Shown here piece after piece: positions 25,170 to 37,894 of a DNA stretch of 64,000 nucleotides. The stretch lies in assembly GCA_000611775.1 (NCBI GenBank), contig KK106982.1, forward strand, positions 4,906,996 through 4,970,995, read 5' to 3'. Numbering within the stretch: the stretch's first letter is position 1; every line of letters begins with the position of its first letter. The notes beneath the pieces are model-generated. The model was not told the DNA's origin, searched no databases, and saw only the letters and a program-made list of their open reading frames with translations. The DNA is from Umbilicaria muhlenbergii (lineage: Eukaryota; Ascomycota; Lecanoromycetes; Umbilicariales; Umbilicariaceae). Position numbers and translations under genes: made by a program.

Positions 25170-28100
25170 ATGTGTTTCCTTCACTATCATATCCCTTTCA
25201 TTTGATCAGGTAGTGTGACTCATCATTTATATCTTGTCAATCTAGAATTTCCTCTACTTTGAATTCAGTGTCTTGACTTTTCAGGTTGATCTCTGATGAA
25301 TTTGCTTGTATTGATATTTTCAGGTCCGCTGGTTCAAGTAGTGATACATGAAATATTGAGTGTATTCACATAGTGGGTGGAAGTTCAAGCTCATAGTTGA
25401 CACTTCCCTTAGTTTTTGCAATTTGAAAAGGTTTCAACTTCATGTGATTCAATTTGTTGCTAGGCCGCTTTGTTTTGATATTGTGACATAAAAGGTATAC
25501 TTTATTCCTCTCTTTGAGAGTAGGTCCTTTATCTCTCTTTTTATTATAATAAACTGCTGACCTTTCTGAGGCAAATTTGATGTTTTTTTGTAGCATTTCA
25601 TGCAGGTCCTTGAGGTGATTCACTTGTATTCTTGCTCTCTGTGTTATTGTTATTAGTCCCCTGACCTCATTCATAGCCGGGTTGAAATCATAATTGATGT
25701 AGAATGATGGTACTTCAGTTGTCTCTGTTGCTGCTGAGTTGTAGGTTAACTGAGCTATCAGTAAGAGTTCTACTCAATTAGTTTACTGATAGTTAACATA
25801 ACACTGTAGATACTGTTTCATAGTTTGATTTAATCATTCTGTCTGTCCATTCATCTGAGGATGGTATGATGTTGATAACTTGTGATGAATCCTCAACTGG
25901 TCCACTAATGATTTTCAGAACTTGAAGGTAAAGAGTTTATTCTTATCAGAGATTATCTCCTCTGACAGTTCATGATTGGCTGCTATAATTCTTAAGAACA
26001 TATATGCAAGTTCTTCTGCTGATGATGCTTCATTATAAGGTATGAAGTATTCATACTTTGTGAGTCTGTTGATGATAATTAATATTGAATCATAAACTGC
26101 TCTCATCAGGGGTTCTTTTGACTTTGATAGCTTAATTATAAAGTTTAATGTGATGCTTGCTCATGATCTTGATGATGTTCTTGATGACTTAAGTAGATTG
26201 TATGACTTATGTTGATTTGCTTTGCTTCTTCAGCAGATGTCACACTTTTAAATGATCTTTTCAACTTTCTTTCTCATGTGTGAGAAGTAATATGTTCTTG
26301 TGAGTCATTTTATCATTTTGTTAATTCCTTGATGATCATGCATCTTGTTGAAATGACTTTCCTTTATTAGCTTCCGTTGAAGACTAATAGAAACATAGAT
26401 CAAGCCTTGAAAAAGTAGTAAGCTTTTCTCCTTTTTAAAGCTTTCATGATCTTTAATATTCTGAAGAACCTGCTGTGCTAGCTTATCATTTTTCAATGCT
26501 TTTTGAATCTCATTTTTAAAAATGTTATCCTCTACCTGTATGATGAGGTTGAACTGTTTATTGAAAGACATGTCTCCTTGCTCATCCTCCTGAAGGATAA
26601 CATGACTGATGACTGATTTGTCTTGCAAGTAATCAGCTCATCAACTGAGAGCATTCACTTTGATGTTCTCTGATTCTTTTCAATAATGAATCTTGAAATT
26701 GTACTGTGACAATTCTTCTGATCAACACACTTGTCTTCAATTTAAGACTTTCATTGTCATGAAATACAATAAATTCTTATGATCTGAGTATACTTAAACC
26801 TCATGTTTAGGTCCTTTCAGATACACATGTCATTGCTTGAATGCATCAACAATTGTTAACAGCTCCTTGTCATGTATCTTGTAGCTCATTTCAGCGCTTG
26901 AAAACTTTCTTGAATAAAAAGCTACTGATCATAGATATCTCTTTTCATCTGATTGATTGATACATGCTTCTATAGCTTCATCTGATGTGTTTATCTCAAG
27001 CGTAATAGGTTTCTCAGGGTTGAAACTCATGAGAATCAGTTGAGAAGTGAATCTCTTCTTCAACTCATTGAAGGCTTTCTGTGCTTCAGGTGATCATTTA
27101 AATTTTTAATCTTTCTTGATCAACTCTGTTAAAGGTGATGTGATTTTTGAATACTTTTCAATAAACTTTCTATAGAAGTTCATGAACTCAAGGAAGGACT
27201 GTACTTCCTTGACATTCTTTGATACTGATCATTCAATCATAAATTATATCTTCTTTAAATTCATCTGTAACCCTTCTGATGTTATTATGAAGCCTAGGAA
27301 GTGTACTTCCTTGAAATGAAAAAGGCTTTTCTCAGGCTTTACTCATAATCCTGAATCTTGAAGTGCTTGCAGGACTTTTCAGACATGCTGAACATGCTGC
27401 TTCTTGATTTTAAAGTAGATCAGTATGTCATCAAGGTAGATGATCATGAACTGATTTAAATATTCTCACAGTATGTTATTGATAAAAGCCTGAAAAGTTA
27501 CTGAAGCGTTTGTTAATCTGAAAGGCATTATCAGGTACTCATAAAGTTCAAATCTTGTTTAGAATGCAGTTTTTCATTCATCTCCTTCTTTAATACAGAT
27601 CTGGTTGAAGGCTCCTGAAATATTGAACTTGATAAATTATTACACTCTCTGAAACTGATCCTGCAGTTCTGTAATGAGCAGCAAAGAGTAACTGTTCTTG
27701 ATGATTATGTCATTCAACACTTAATAGTCAACACATAACCTAAGTGAACTGTCTGACTTTGACATGAACAGTATTGAATATTCAGCTGAAGATTAAGATT
27801 CTCATATGAATTCTTTTCATAAGTTCTCCTTTAAGTATTCTCATAAAGTGTTTAACTTCTGAGGTGACAATGAGTAGATAGGTTGCTTCATTGATGTGCA
27901 ATCTTTCATGATCTTGATTTCATGATCTCATTTCTGATGTTTCAGCAAGGCGTCCTGATCCTTCACAGCTGTAAACAATTCCTTGAAGTCTTTATATTCT
28001 TTAGGGATAAATAGCTTGATAATGAGGTCTTAATCATCTTCAACTCATCTGCTTCACAGTATCTTTGTGTTGAGATTCTTTAATTCCTCATGTGTTTCTT

Positions 28101-28500
28101 CTGCTGACATAGTGAAGATCTCCACACCTTCAGGTGAGTTCAGGACTGAATATAACTTATTCAGATTATCACTCTTAATGAAGTATATCTCATTTTCAGC
28201 TCAATTGATCATTGAATTGACTGCTCAGAGTCAAGATATTCTCAGGACTATATCACTTCCTGATTACTTCATTATGTTGAATTGAATCTTTTCCCAATGT
28301 TGATCTAAACGCATAGGTGTGGGAACCGTCTCTCAGTTTACTCATTCATCATTATGTTTCATAAAGGTCTCATCAAACCCTTGAAGTTTAAAAGAATTCT
28401 GCTTCACCTGTGTCTGAATTGCATGTTTCATAATAAACTCTGAGTTCATGAAGTTCCCTGTGCAGCCACTGTCTATTAACAGTCAGGCTGACTGGTCATT
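25170..28500 (-). pseudogene. A1 pol fossil: protease, RT, RNase H, integrase, chromodomain
   Basis: The - strand order is that of a chromovirus. The protease signature lies near 28450-28490, RT with IIYLDDILIYF near 27425-27455, and RNase H at about 26700-27000. The integrase zinc-binding region is at 26305-26628 (MHDHQGINKMIK), with its core at 25780-26160 (IINRLTKYEYFIPYNEA). The post-integrase region is 25366-25674 (NKVYLLCHNIKTKRPSNKL). The chromodomain, near 25190-25270, has EFKVEEILD and DINDESHYLIK. The chromodomain is known to steer such elements to heterochromatin. No intact polyprotein remains. Confidence 0.88.
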
Positions 28501-28559
28501 GACTTTAACTCAGACATGAAAGTTGCTCATGTCTTCCTGTACTGCAGCAGTGAACTCTT

Positions 28560-30689
28560 GTTGTCATTCACTGCTCAGAGGCTTCAAAATAAGCATCTTC
28601 AGAAGCCTCTGACTTGAAGGGCCTCTTAGTTTTTTGAATTAAAAGAGAAGAAACTTAAGTTCTTTCTTATGTACTTGAAGTCTTTCAGATTCACTTTCTG
28701 AGTTGAATGTTTGCTCAGATCTCTCTTGAAGTATTCACTTCAGAGTTCTCATACTTTCATACAAAGTTCTCATGAGATGTGTGCTCTGTCAGAGGTAACA
28801 TATCCCCCTCTGATGATGAACTGAGAACCTTTCAGAGGTGTCTCTTTGATTATATCTTGATAGTTGATTTCTTCATGATCCTGATTCTGCGTGAATGCAT
28901 CTCAAATAATGTAAAGGATTTAATCCTTTATCTCTTCTACTCACTTCACATACTCCTCTTTCTTGCTGAGGGCATTGAGTATTTTGATGTACATTCAAAT
29001 TCACCTTTCTTCATGAGTAGTTAATCACTCATTGTTGTCTTCCTTCATGAGTTCTCCTGAACCTTCAAAGGAAGCTACTTTCATGAAGTCTTCTTCCTCA
29101 CTGAATGAGGGTATTGTATCATCACTGTTAATGTAATTATCTTTTAAGTTAAACTGCTCTCACTTGACTTGATGTCTCTCTATGTCTGTGACAGAGTTCC
29201 TGTGAGAGGTTGCAGCATACTCTTTTGCCTTCTTTGATTAACATGAAAATCATTCAGAGTCATCTTTGTCACTTCAGTGAACTATACAGCTGTCATCATA
29301 ACAGGCTGTTCAAGACATAATGTTGTGCTGAACTGATTACTTCAGTGTTGACTCTTTTAACACAGCAGTGTATGTCTTCTTTTTTGATGAAAAGGTTTTC
29401 ATTGAGATTTAACAATTGTGTGTGAAATGTCCTGACTTTTCACAGCTATAACAATTTCCTTTGACTCTGATACCCTTTGATAACTGTTTGATTCCCCTCT
29501 GAAATCAACTCCTTTGAAAAGTCATGTTGATTTCCATCAGCTGAGGGCTGTAATAGGGTTGATTATTATACTGAGTGCTCTCATGAGGCTTGTTCACCTT
29601 TGATGGTATGTAATTCTTTTGGCTTTTTTCCATGAATCTTTCATACACTCAGTTGTTGATGATGACTGACTTCTCAATCATCTTGATCAAGATGCTTGAT
29701 CACTCAGATCTGAAGATTTCATCCTTGATGAAATTCTTCAAGCTCTTGTAATACTGCGTGGTCAAGGCAGTGTCATCTCAATTCATATACATGACATGTC
29801 TCTGAAAATTGACTGTGTACATCATGACAGCTTCTTTCTGCATAATATTGCAGATTTCTCACTTCATGATTCTTTCCTGATTAATGATCTTAAACATGAT
29901 TCTTATCTGCTTCTTGAACTCCTTTAAATTAAAGAAGATCTCATTCATCTCATCATCATGATCCTTCTTCTCATTTTTCATATAGTCTCAGAGGGTCAGC
30001 TTAAATCAATTGAGAGCATCAGACCTGAGGTAGAAGGATGTGTATAATACTTTATTAAACTCCTTCTTGAACATAATATGATTGAGGTGAATGTAAGTAT
30101 CAAGTTGAGTGAAGAATGAACTCAACATTCTTCACTCTCTTAAGAACTTATCTGATGATGAGATCTTGATCTTCATCCCTGATGATGTCAGGCTCTTAAT
30201 GATTAATGAGTCATGACTGAAGGCTGTCATCCTTTTGAGGGACTCATGAGTCACAGTTCATTTCATGACTGATATCTGAGGGCTGTAATAGGGTTGATTA
30301 TTATACTGAGTGCTCTCATGAGGCTTGTTCACCTTTGATGGTATGTAATTCTTTTGGCTTTTTTCCATGAATCTTTCATACACTCAGTTGTTGATGATGA
30401 CTGACTTCTCAATCATCTTGATCAAGATGCTTGATCACTCAGATCTGAAGATTTCATCCTTGATGAAATTCTTCAAGCTCTTGTAATACTGCGTGGTCAA
30501 GGCAGTGTCATCTCAATTCATATACATGACATGTCTCTGAAAATTGACTGTGTACATCATGACAGCTTCTTTCTGATGATGTCAGGCTCTCAATGACTGA
30601 TGAGTCATGACTGAAGGCTGTCATCCTTTTGAGGGACTCATGAGTCACAGTTCATTTCATGACTGATATCTTGATGATGATGCTCAAAG
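28560..30689 (-). pseudogene. A1 gag fossil with an internal 300-bp repeat
   Basis: The capsid/nucleocapsid region lies between protease and the 5' LTR. The CCHC knuckle is at 29411-29455. Two apparently identical 300-bp blocks (29541-29840 and 30276-30575) and two near-identical blocks of about 95 bp (about 30183-30275 and 30577-30671) make this region irregular compared with A2. Confidence 0.75.
29541..30575. repeat. Direct 300-bp duplication inside A1 (29541-29840 and 30276-30575)
   Basis: The blocks starting CTGAGGGCTGTAATAGGG and ending CAGCTTCTTTCTG read the same by eye over about 300 bases. The flanking block of about 95 bp, with TCATGACTGAAGGCTGTCAT, is also doubled, with about three transition differences. 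Identity in a region otherwise marked by transitions suggests a late event or an assembly artefact. Confidence 0.8.
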
Positions 30690-31122
30690 TGTAATGAGTG
30701 ATGTTGTAGTGATGAGGATAATACAATCATTCAATGAACTATATCAATGTTCATCTAATCATGACGCTTGATTCAATGAACTACTGATCACATGTAGACT
30801 TGAATAAGTTAGAAGGCAGTAAACCTATGAGATTGCATTTGATACATGAGTTGAGCATGAGCTTCTAACTATGAATCTACCTGTGATTATATAGTACTTT
30901 AGAAGACTCATGTGTGACTGTACTGTTTTATGTGTGTAATCTTACTGCTCAGGGTGCTCATGCCTTGAGCATCATGAGCAGTAGAGTGCTCAAGGTGCTC
31001 ATGCTCTGAGCATCATGAGTGATAGAGTGCTTGAGGTGCTCATGCTCTGAGCATCATGAGCAGTACCACATGTACGCCTGCTACACATATCAATCAAGTA
31101 CCATCTAGTGAGAGGTGTAACA
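30690..31122 (-). repeat. A1 5' LTR
   Basis: The copy is 433 bp and ends GAGAGGTGTAACA. It is about 40 bp longer than the 3' LTR because of a third palindromic GCTCATG..CTGAGCATCATGAG unit (30955-31065). Confidence 0.88.
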
Positions 31123-31198
31123 ATCAGCAGGCAAAGAGCATACCCTTTAATCATGATCAGCTGAGGTTGACAATGTTAAAATTAATATAAATCTCAGC
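31123..31198 (-). other. 76-bp remnant of D between A1 and A2
   Basis: It is bounded on the left by the A1 duplication (ATCAG) and on the right by the A2 duplication (TCAGC, 31194-31198). It presumably belongs to the 5' part of the D helicase fossil, but no motif is recognisable in so short a piece. Confidence 0.6.
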
Positions 31199-31592
31199 TG
31201 TTAAGGCTCCTGCATTATAGTATTAGCAAAGTATGCAGTGTGAGTGTACACATGATATTACTCACCTTGCTCACCTTGCTCACCTGTTAAGCATGATGAG
31301 CATGAAGTGTTACATCATGTTGCTCACCTTGCTCACTGTGATGAGCATGATGAGCACACTGAGCACATGAGTCTCCTATAATTTATATAATCACAGGTAG
31401 ATTCATAGTTAGGAGCTCATGCTCAACTCATGTATTAAATGCAATCTCTTAAGTCTATGACTACTAGTTCCCTCACTTGATCTTAACTTTAAGATCATAT
31501 AATTCATTGAACCTTGTTTAGTTCATTGAATCATACCTTGTAGTTCATTGAATGACAATATTACTTCAGTCACTACAACATCACCTGTTACA
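31199..31592 (+). repeat. A2 5' LTR
   Basis: The copy is 394 bp, from TGTTAAGGCTCC to CACCTGTTACA. It contains GCTCACCTTGCTCA tandem words and palindromic GATGAGCATGATGAGC words at 31260-31370. The latter part is the reverse complement of A1 LTR sequence. Confidence 0.9.
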
Positions 31593-31619
31593 CTTTGAGC
31601 ACTGATTTACAGGGTATCA

Positions 31620-34600
31620 GTCATGCAACAAATTAACTCACTGATCTCAAGATGTTCAAATCCTCTGATAAAGAAGAATCAGTCACTGAACATTTCTTTG
31701 ACAAAGTAGTTCAAGTTAAGATTCTGTTATCAGATAAGTTTCTTGATGAGAGAAGAATGTTAAATTTATTCTTCACTCAGCTTGACATGTACCTGTGATT
31801 CAACAAGACTTTATTCATCTCAGAATCAAAGAAAGTGTTGTTCACCTTCTTATTTCTGAGGTTGAATACTTTGAACTGATTTAAACCTATTCTTCAAGAT
31901 TACCTTGACAACAGAGCTGAAGATCAGAATGACTTAATTAATGAGATTTTTCATGATCTAAAGGAATTCAAGAAGCAGATAAGAATAATGTTTAAAACAG
32001 TTAATGAAGAGAGAATGATGAAGTAAGAGATTTGTAATATTCAGCAGAAAGAAGCAGCTGCTACATACATAATAAACTTTCAGAGACTCACCTTACATAT
32101 GAATTGAGACAATATTACTTTGATGACGCAATATTACAAGGGACTGAAGGACGTGATGAAAGATGAAATTTTTAAAGCTGAACACTCAGCCACACTCTCA
32201 GAAATGATCAATCATCATTGACAACTGAGCTTACAAATGAAGCTTAGAAAAGAGTCATAAGATTCTCATACCTTAAAGGGCTGAGAAGAACCATGAGCGC
32301 CAGTATAATAATCAACTTTATTATGAACCTCAACTCATGAAAATTGATGCTGTTACTCAAGTGAATCAGTTTCAGTGAGGGAAAGGACCTGAGAAGAACT
32401 CAGGAAAGAAAGAGAAGTCTCATGAAAACAATTATTATAACTGCAGAAAGCTGAGACATTTTGCTCATGATTATTAAGTTTCAGGAAAGATCATTCAACC
32501 AAAGAAGACATATGCAGTCATGCAAAAAGTAAAGATCAAAGCTAATCATAACATTATGTCTTGAACAGCATGTTATGATGATGACTGTCACACACATCAG
32601 AGTGATAAAGACGGCTTCAGATGATTTTCACATCAACTTAAAAATATAAGAGAATACATCACTGCCTCTCACCTAGATCAAGTTGTGAACTTGAAGAAAC
32701 AACAAACCTGATGAGATCAATTCAGTCAAGAAGGCAATTATGTTGACAGTGATGAAATGATGCTCTCATTTAATGAGGAGGAAGACTTCATGAAAGTAAT
32801 GAACTCTGATGACTCAAGAGAACTCATCAAGAAGAATGATGATATTTAAGCATTCATTCATGAAGAACAGTGATTGAAAACTTATGAAGAAGTATTTAAA
32901 GTGATGAAGACATCTCCTGAGAATTATGAAAATCACATAAATCAGTTGCAGGAGTGAATCCTGTGAATAATTAAGAACATGTTCACTCAAAAAGATGAAA
33001 TCAAGGACATGAATTATCAAGATATACTCAGAGAAACATCACTGAAAGGCTCAAAGTTCATCATGAAAGAAGGGTATGTTACTCTTGACAGAGCACACAT
33101 CTCAAGAAAATTATGCATGAAAGTTTGAGAACTTCAAAGTGAATACTTAAAGCTAAACCTGATACAGTACCTGGACAAGAAAGTTAATTCAAAGAATTTC
33201 AAGTATGTGAGAGAGAATCTGAGATTCCTCTCATTTAGTTCAAAAAACTAAAGAGCTTTTTAAGTCAGAGGCCTCTGAAGACACCTGAACTAAAGCCTCT
33301 GAAAGAGGTGATTGCTAAAGAAATCATTGTCACAGAAAACACAAGCAACTTCTGTGTCTGAGTTAAAGTAAAAGGCCACTCAGTCAGACTGTTAATCAAC
33401 AGTGACTGTACAGGAAATTTCTTGAATTCATGATTCACAAAGATGAACAGGATAGAAATTCAGAAAAAGTGAAATCTTTATTCACTTCAGGAGTTTGATG
33501 AAACTCTTATAAAACACAATAATGATCATGTGAATGAAGAAATCATTCTGACACCTATACAGATAAGTTGACACTGAGAGAAAATTAATTTCAACATTAT
33601 GAAGCAGTCAGGAAGTGACATAGTTTTAAGCATATCATGACTTCAGCAGGCCAATCTGATGATTGATTGAGTCAAGAATGAGATATACTTCATCAAAGGC
33701 AGTATTTTTATGAAGTTATATTCAGTCCTACACTCACCTGAAGGAGTGAAAGTCTTCACTATAACAGTAAAAGAGATGCATGAGGAGTTAAAAAATCCTG
33801 ATGCAAAGATACTGTGAACTAAGTGAGTCAATGATGACTGAGACTTTATTATCAAGTTATTTATCCCTAAAGAATACAAAGACTTTGAAGAGTTGTTTAC
33901 AGCAGTAAAAGAACAGGACATCTTACTGAAACATTAAGAATAAAATTATGAAATCAAGATCATGAAAGAGTGCAAATCAATGAAGCAACTCATATACTCA
34001 TTGTCACCTCAAAAGTTAAATGCATTGTGAGAATATTTAAAGGAGAACTTATGAAAAGGATTCATTCAAGAATCTTAATCTTCAGCAGGATATTCAATAT
34101 TGTTTATCTTAAAATCTGACAGATCATTGAGGTTGTGTGTTGACTACAAAACATTAAACAACATAATGATAAAGAACAGTTACTCACTGCTGCTCATGTC
34201 AAAACTGCAGGACAGATTTCAGAGAATATAATGATTCATGAAGTTTGACATCTCAGGGGCATTCAACCAGATATGAATAAAAGAAGGTGATGAATAAAAG
34301 ACAGTGTTTCAAACACACTCAGAATTATATGAGTACTTGATAATGTCATTCAGATTAATCAATGTCCCTGCAACTTTTCAGGCTTTCATTAACAACATTT
34401 TGTGATAATATTTAAATCAGTTCATGGTCATCTACCTCAATGACATACTGGTATACTTGAAAATGAAAGAACAGCATGTTGAACATGTTTGAAAAGTTTT
34501 ATAAGTGTTAAAGGACACTGACCTGTGAGTTAAACCTGAGAAGAGTCTTTTTCATGTCAAGGAAGTTCAATTCCTCAGATTCATCATCACATCAGAAGGC

Positions 34601-36700
34601 TTATGAATGAACTTGAAAAAAATCAGTTTCATGATTGAATGATCAGTTTTGATAAATGTTAAGGAAGTACAATCCTTCCTAAGCTTTGCAAACTTCTATA
34701 GAAAGTTTATTGAGAAATATTTTAAAATTGCAGCACCTCTAACAGAGTTGATGAAGAAAGATTAAAAATTTGTTTAATTTATTGAAGCACAAAAATCCTT
34801 TGAAGAGCTGAAGAAGCACTTCACATCATAATTAATTCTCATGAGTTTCAACCCTGAGAAGTCTATTACGCTCAAGATGAACACATCAGATGAAGTTATA
34901 AGAGCATGCATTAATCAGTTAAATGATAAAAGATGTTTGTGATCAGTAGCTTACTACTCATAGAAGCTTTTAAGTGCTGAACAGAGTTATGAGATTCATG
35001 ACAAGGAGCTGTTAGCTATTATTAATGCATTTAAACAATGACATGTATATCTTGAAGGATCAAAGCATGAGGTTTAAATGTATTCAGATCATAAGAATCT
35101 GTTATATTTTATGACAATGAAGATCTTAAATCAGAGACAAGTTCATTAATCAGAAGAATTGTCACAGTACAACTTCAAGATTCATTATCAAAAAGGATCA
35201 GAGAACATCAAAGTGAACATTCTCAGCAGATGAGCTGATTATCTGCAAGAGAAATCAATCATGAATCAAGTTATTCTCTGAGAAAATGAGCAAGGTAGGA
35301 TAACCTACAATTAAGAAGTCAACTTTACAATTAAAGTTGAAGACAATGTTTTTGAGAAACAAGTCTGAAAAGCGTTGAAGAATGATAAGCTAGCACAACA
35401 GGTTCTTCAGAATATTAATGATCATGAAAGCTTCAAAGAGCAAGAAGGCCTCTTACTTTTTTAAAACTTAATTTATGTCTCAGTCAGCTTGAGAGAAGCA
35501 CTGATAGAAGAAAGTCATTTCAACAAAATGAATGATCATCAAAGAATCAACAAAACAGTGAAATGACTCACTAAGATGTATTATTTCTCATGCATAAGAA
35601 AAAAAGTTGAAGAGATTGTTCAAAAATATGACACATGCTGAAAAAACAAAGCTGAGTGACATAAATCATATGAATTGTTGAAGTCATCACCAACATCATC
35701 ATGATCATGATCAAGCATCACATTAAACTTCATAGTAAAACTATCACAGTCAAAGGAATCATTGATGAAAGTGTTATACAACACAATCCTCATAATAACA
35801 GATCAACTTATGAAGTATGAATACTTCATACCTTATAAAAAATCATCATCAGCAGAAGAATTAACATACACATTTTTAAGAATCATAATAATCAATCATG
35901 AGCTGCTGAAAGAAATAATCTCAGACAGAGATAAACTTTTCACATTTAAGTTTTAAAAATCATTAGTGAATCAACTAGGGATTCATCATAAGCTGTTCAC
36001 AGCATATCATCCTCAGATGAACAGGCAGACTGAATAATTAAATTAAATGTTGAAACAGTACTTGCGCTGCTATGTTAATTATCAACAAATCAATTGAGTA
36101 GAACTCTTACTGATAGCTCAGTTAACTTATAACACAGTGACAACAGAATTCATGAAGGTATCATCATTTTATGTTAATTACAAGTTCAACTCATCTACAA
36201 ATGAAGTGAGAGGGCTGAAAGTCATAACACAGAAAGTGAAAGTATGAGTGAATCAACTGAAGGACCTTCATAAGGAACTATAATAAAACATAAAATTTAC
36301 CTCAGAAAAGTCAGCAGTATATTATAATAAGAAAAGAGATAAAGGACTTACTCTTGAAGAAAGAGATAAAGTATACCTTCTACAGCACAACATCAAGACA
36401 ACATGATCAAGTAACAAATTAAATCACAAGAAGTTAAAACCTTTTCAGATTGTGAAGAAGAAAGGAAGTGTCAACTATGAACTTAAACTTTCATCATTCA
36501 TGTGAATACACTCAGTATTTCATGTATCTTTACTTGAATCAGCAGATCTGAAAACACTGTTATAAATGAACTCATCAGAGATCAACCTGAAGAGTTAAGA
36601 TGCTGAGTTCAAGGTAGAGGAAATCCTAAATCAACAGGAAGTTAATGAAGAGCTTCATTATTTAATCAAGTGAAAAGAATATGACACAGCAGGAAACACA
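31620..36700 (+). pseudogene. A2 gag-pol fossil
   Basis: Segment by segment it matches A1 in reverse complement. Recognisable stretches include the knuckle context NCRKLRHFAHD near 32440-32480, the integrase core at 35762-35956 (MKYEYFIPYKKSSSAEELTY), and the chromodomain start EFKVEEIL near 36605-36630. The - strand open runs at 32814-33020 and 33643-33921 are shadows. No intact product. Confidence 0.85.
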
Positions 36701-37200
36701 TGAGAATCAGAAGAGAATCTTACTCATTATGCAGTGAAATTACATCAGTTCTGACAACAGAACCTGAACCTCAGAGGTCATTCAACACTGAGAAGTTGAA
36801 AAGTTCAGAAGTAACAATTGAAGTGAAAGTCTTCACTTGCTTACTCTCTTTCACCTTCAACTCTTTAATATTTGTAAACTCATGAGAAATGAAGTCTTTC
36901 TGACAGCATTGCAACAGTCTTTTCTGTTTACACAAACAGACTAACTTAGCTGACGCCTCAGCAATTATTTCCTCAGCAGCAGAAGTCTTTTCCTTCAGAG
37001 AAGTCAGTTCAACTTTCATCTTTTCTCAGTCAGCACTACTAAAAGAAAGGTCACAGGACTTCTCAGTCTGAATATAAGTGACACACTTTTTAAAATCATC
37101 ACTCACATGACAGTCTTTTTCATCATCAACGCATCACCTACATGATCACATGACAGAAGAAGTGAGGTTGAGCCTGTGAAGAAGATTATGATGTTGTTGA
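36700..37200 (-). pseudogene. Antisense Cys-cluster/coiled-coil frame of A2
   Basis: Read on the - strand, 37040-37140 gives a Cys-spaced segment (KDCHVSDDFKKCV and EKSCDL) and 36771-37019 an open coiled-coil-like stretch (LTSLKEKTSAAEEIIAEASA). Position and order agree with the + strand frames of A1 and A3. The spacing of Cys residues and the KxC..SDD core are kept although the nucleotide sequence has drifted, which suggests the frame once coded for a protein. Confidence 0.55.
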
Positions 37201-37285
37201 GAAAAGTTCAATTTCTTTTGCACTCAGGAAGAAGGCATGAAGATGTTTAAGTTTTCAAAGACAGAAACCTTGAGGGAGGAGTTAA

Positions 37286-37679
37286 TGTTAAGACTCTCAC
37301 ATTATAATATTAACATAGTATGCAGTGTGAGTGTACACATGATATTACTCATCTTGCTCATCTTGCTCACCTGTTGAGCATGATGAGCATGAAGTGTTAC
37401 ATCATGTTGCTCACCTTGCTCATCATGATGAGTATGATGAGTACACTGAGCACATGAGTCTCCTATAGTCTATATAATCACAGATAGATTCATAGTTAGG
37501 AGCTCATGCTCAACTCATGTATTAAATGTAATCTCTTAAATCTATGACTACTAGTTCCCTCACTTGATCTTAACTTTAAAATCATATAGTTCATTGAATC
37601 TTGTTTAGTTCATTGAATCATACCTTGTAGTTCATTGAATGATAATATTACTTCAGTCATTATGACATCACCTGTTACA
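37286..37679 (+). repeat. A2 3' LTR
   Basis: The 394-bp partner of 31199-31592, directly after a purine tract. Its differences from the 5' copy are mostly transitions, so simple LTR dating would overstate the age. Confidence 0.9.
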
Positions 37680-37894
37680 TCAGCAACATTCTCTCACTGA
37701 TAACATTCATTGTTAAGTCAACTTTGCTGTTTATTAAACTTCACAGCAGCTGTCTCATTAAAATTATTATATAAGATGTTATTCTTTTTCATCATCTTTT
37801 GTACTTTATTCTCTCAGGTGATAAATTATACATCATTAAGATGATCATCTGCATATATGTGCTGAAGTTCAGTGACAAGATCATGTCAGGTGCT
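37680..37894 (-). other. D remnant right of A2
   Basis: It follows the second TCAGC and runs up to the C2 LTR. Read on the - strand it may belong to the upstream part of the SNF2-like gene, but I see no motif. The segment is cut off by C2, and the right end of D was not found. Confidence 0.5.

Larger units (their letters stand above)
24173..31122 (-). mobile_element. A1: family A Ty3/Gypsy chromovirus fossil, best preserved of the window
   Basis: LTRs at 24173-24564 and 30690-31122 flank about 6.1 kb. The flanks GTCAG (24168-24172) and ATCAG (31123-31127) differ by one transition, a likely 5-bp target duplication. Parts on the - strand from the right: gag with a CCHC knuckle at about 29411-29455 (CYSCEKSGHFTHNC), protease about 28440-28500 (LLIDSGCTGNFMN), RT about 27100-27950 with YLDD near 27430, RNase H about 26680-27060, integrase 25360-26630, chromodomain about 25170-25275. 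An antisense frame lies beside the 3' LTR. It is broken in many places but less decayed than its neighbours, so it is one of the younger insertions. Confidence 0.9.
31199..37679 (+). mobile_element. A2: family A Ty3/Gypsy chromovirus fossil
   Basis: Two 394-bp LTRs (31199-31592 and 37286-37679) flank about 5.7 kb, with a perfect TCAGC target duplication (31194-31198 and 37680-37684). Parts on the + strand: gag about 31620-33250 with a knuckle region near 32440-32480, protease near 33380-33430, RT about 33950-34700, RNase H about 34720-35230, integrase about 35340-36330, chromodomain about 36590-36700. An antisense frame and a purine tract (GAGGGAGGAG at 37271-37280) follow before the 3' LTR. 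It is colinear with A1 but in the opposite orientation and more decayed. Broken many times. Confidence 0.9.
16911..37894. mobile_element. Segment D: foreign insert in B1, holding an SNF2-type helicase fossil and interrupted by A1 and A2
   Basis: D replaces the B1 array at about 16911, where the sequence turns to TACAGTAAAGCCTGTACAGTG and a hairpin-rich start. It continues as 16911-24172, 31123-31198 and 37680-37894 between the A1 and A2 insertions. It is not retroelement-like: I see no LTR, RT or integrase of its own. Its genes read on the - strand. Whether D is a DNA transposon, a captured gene segment or a duplicated chromosomal piece is open. The left start resembles pogo/Tc1 ends, but no matching right terminus was found, and the right side is cut by C2. 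Confidence 0.5.
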
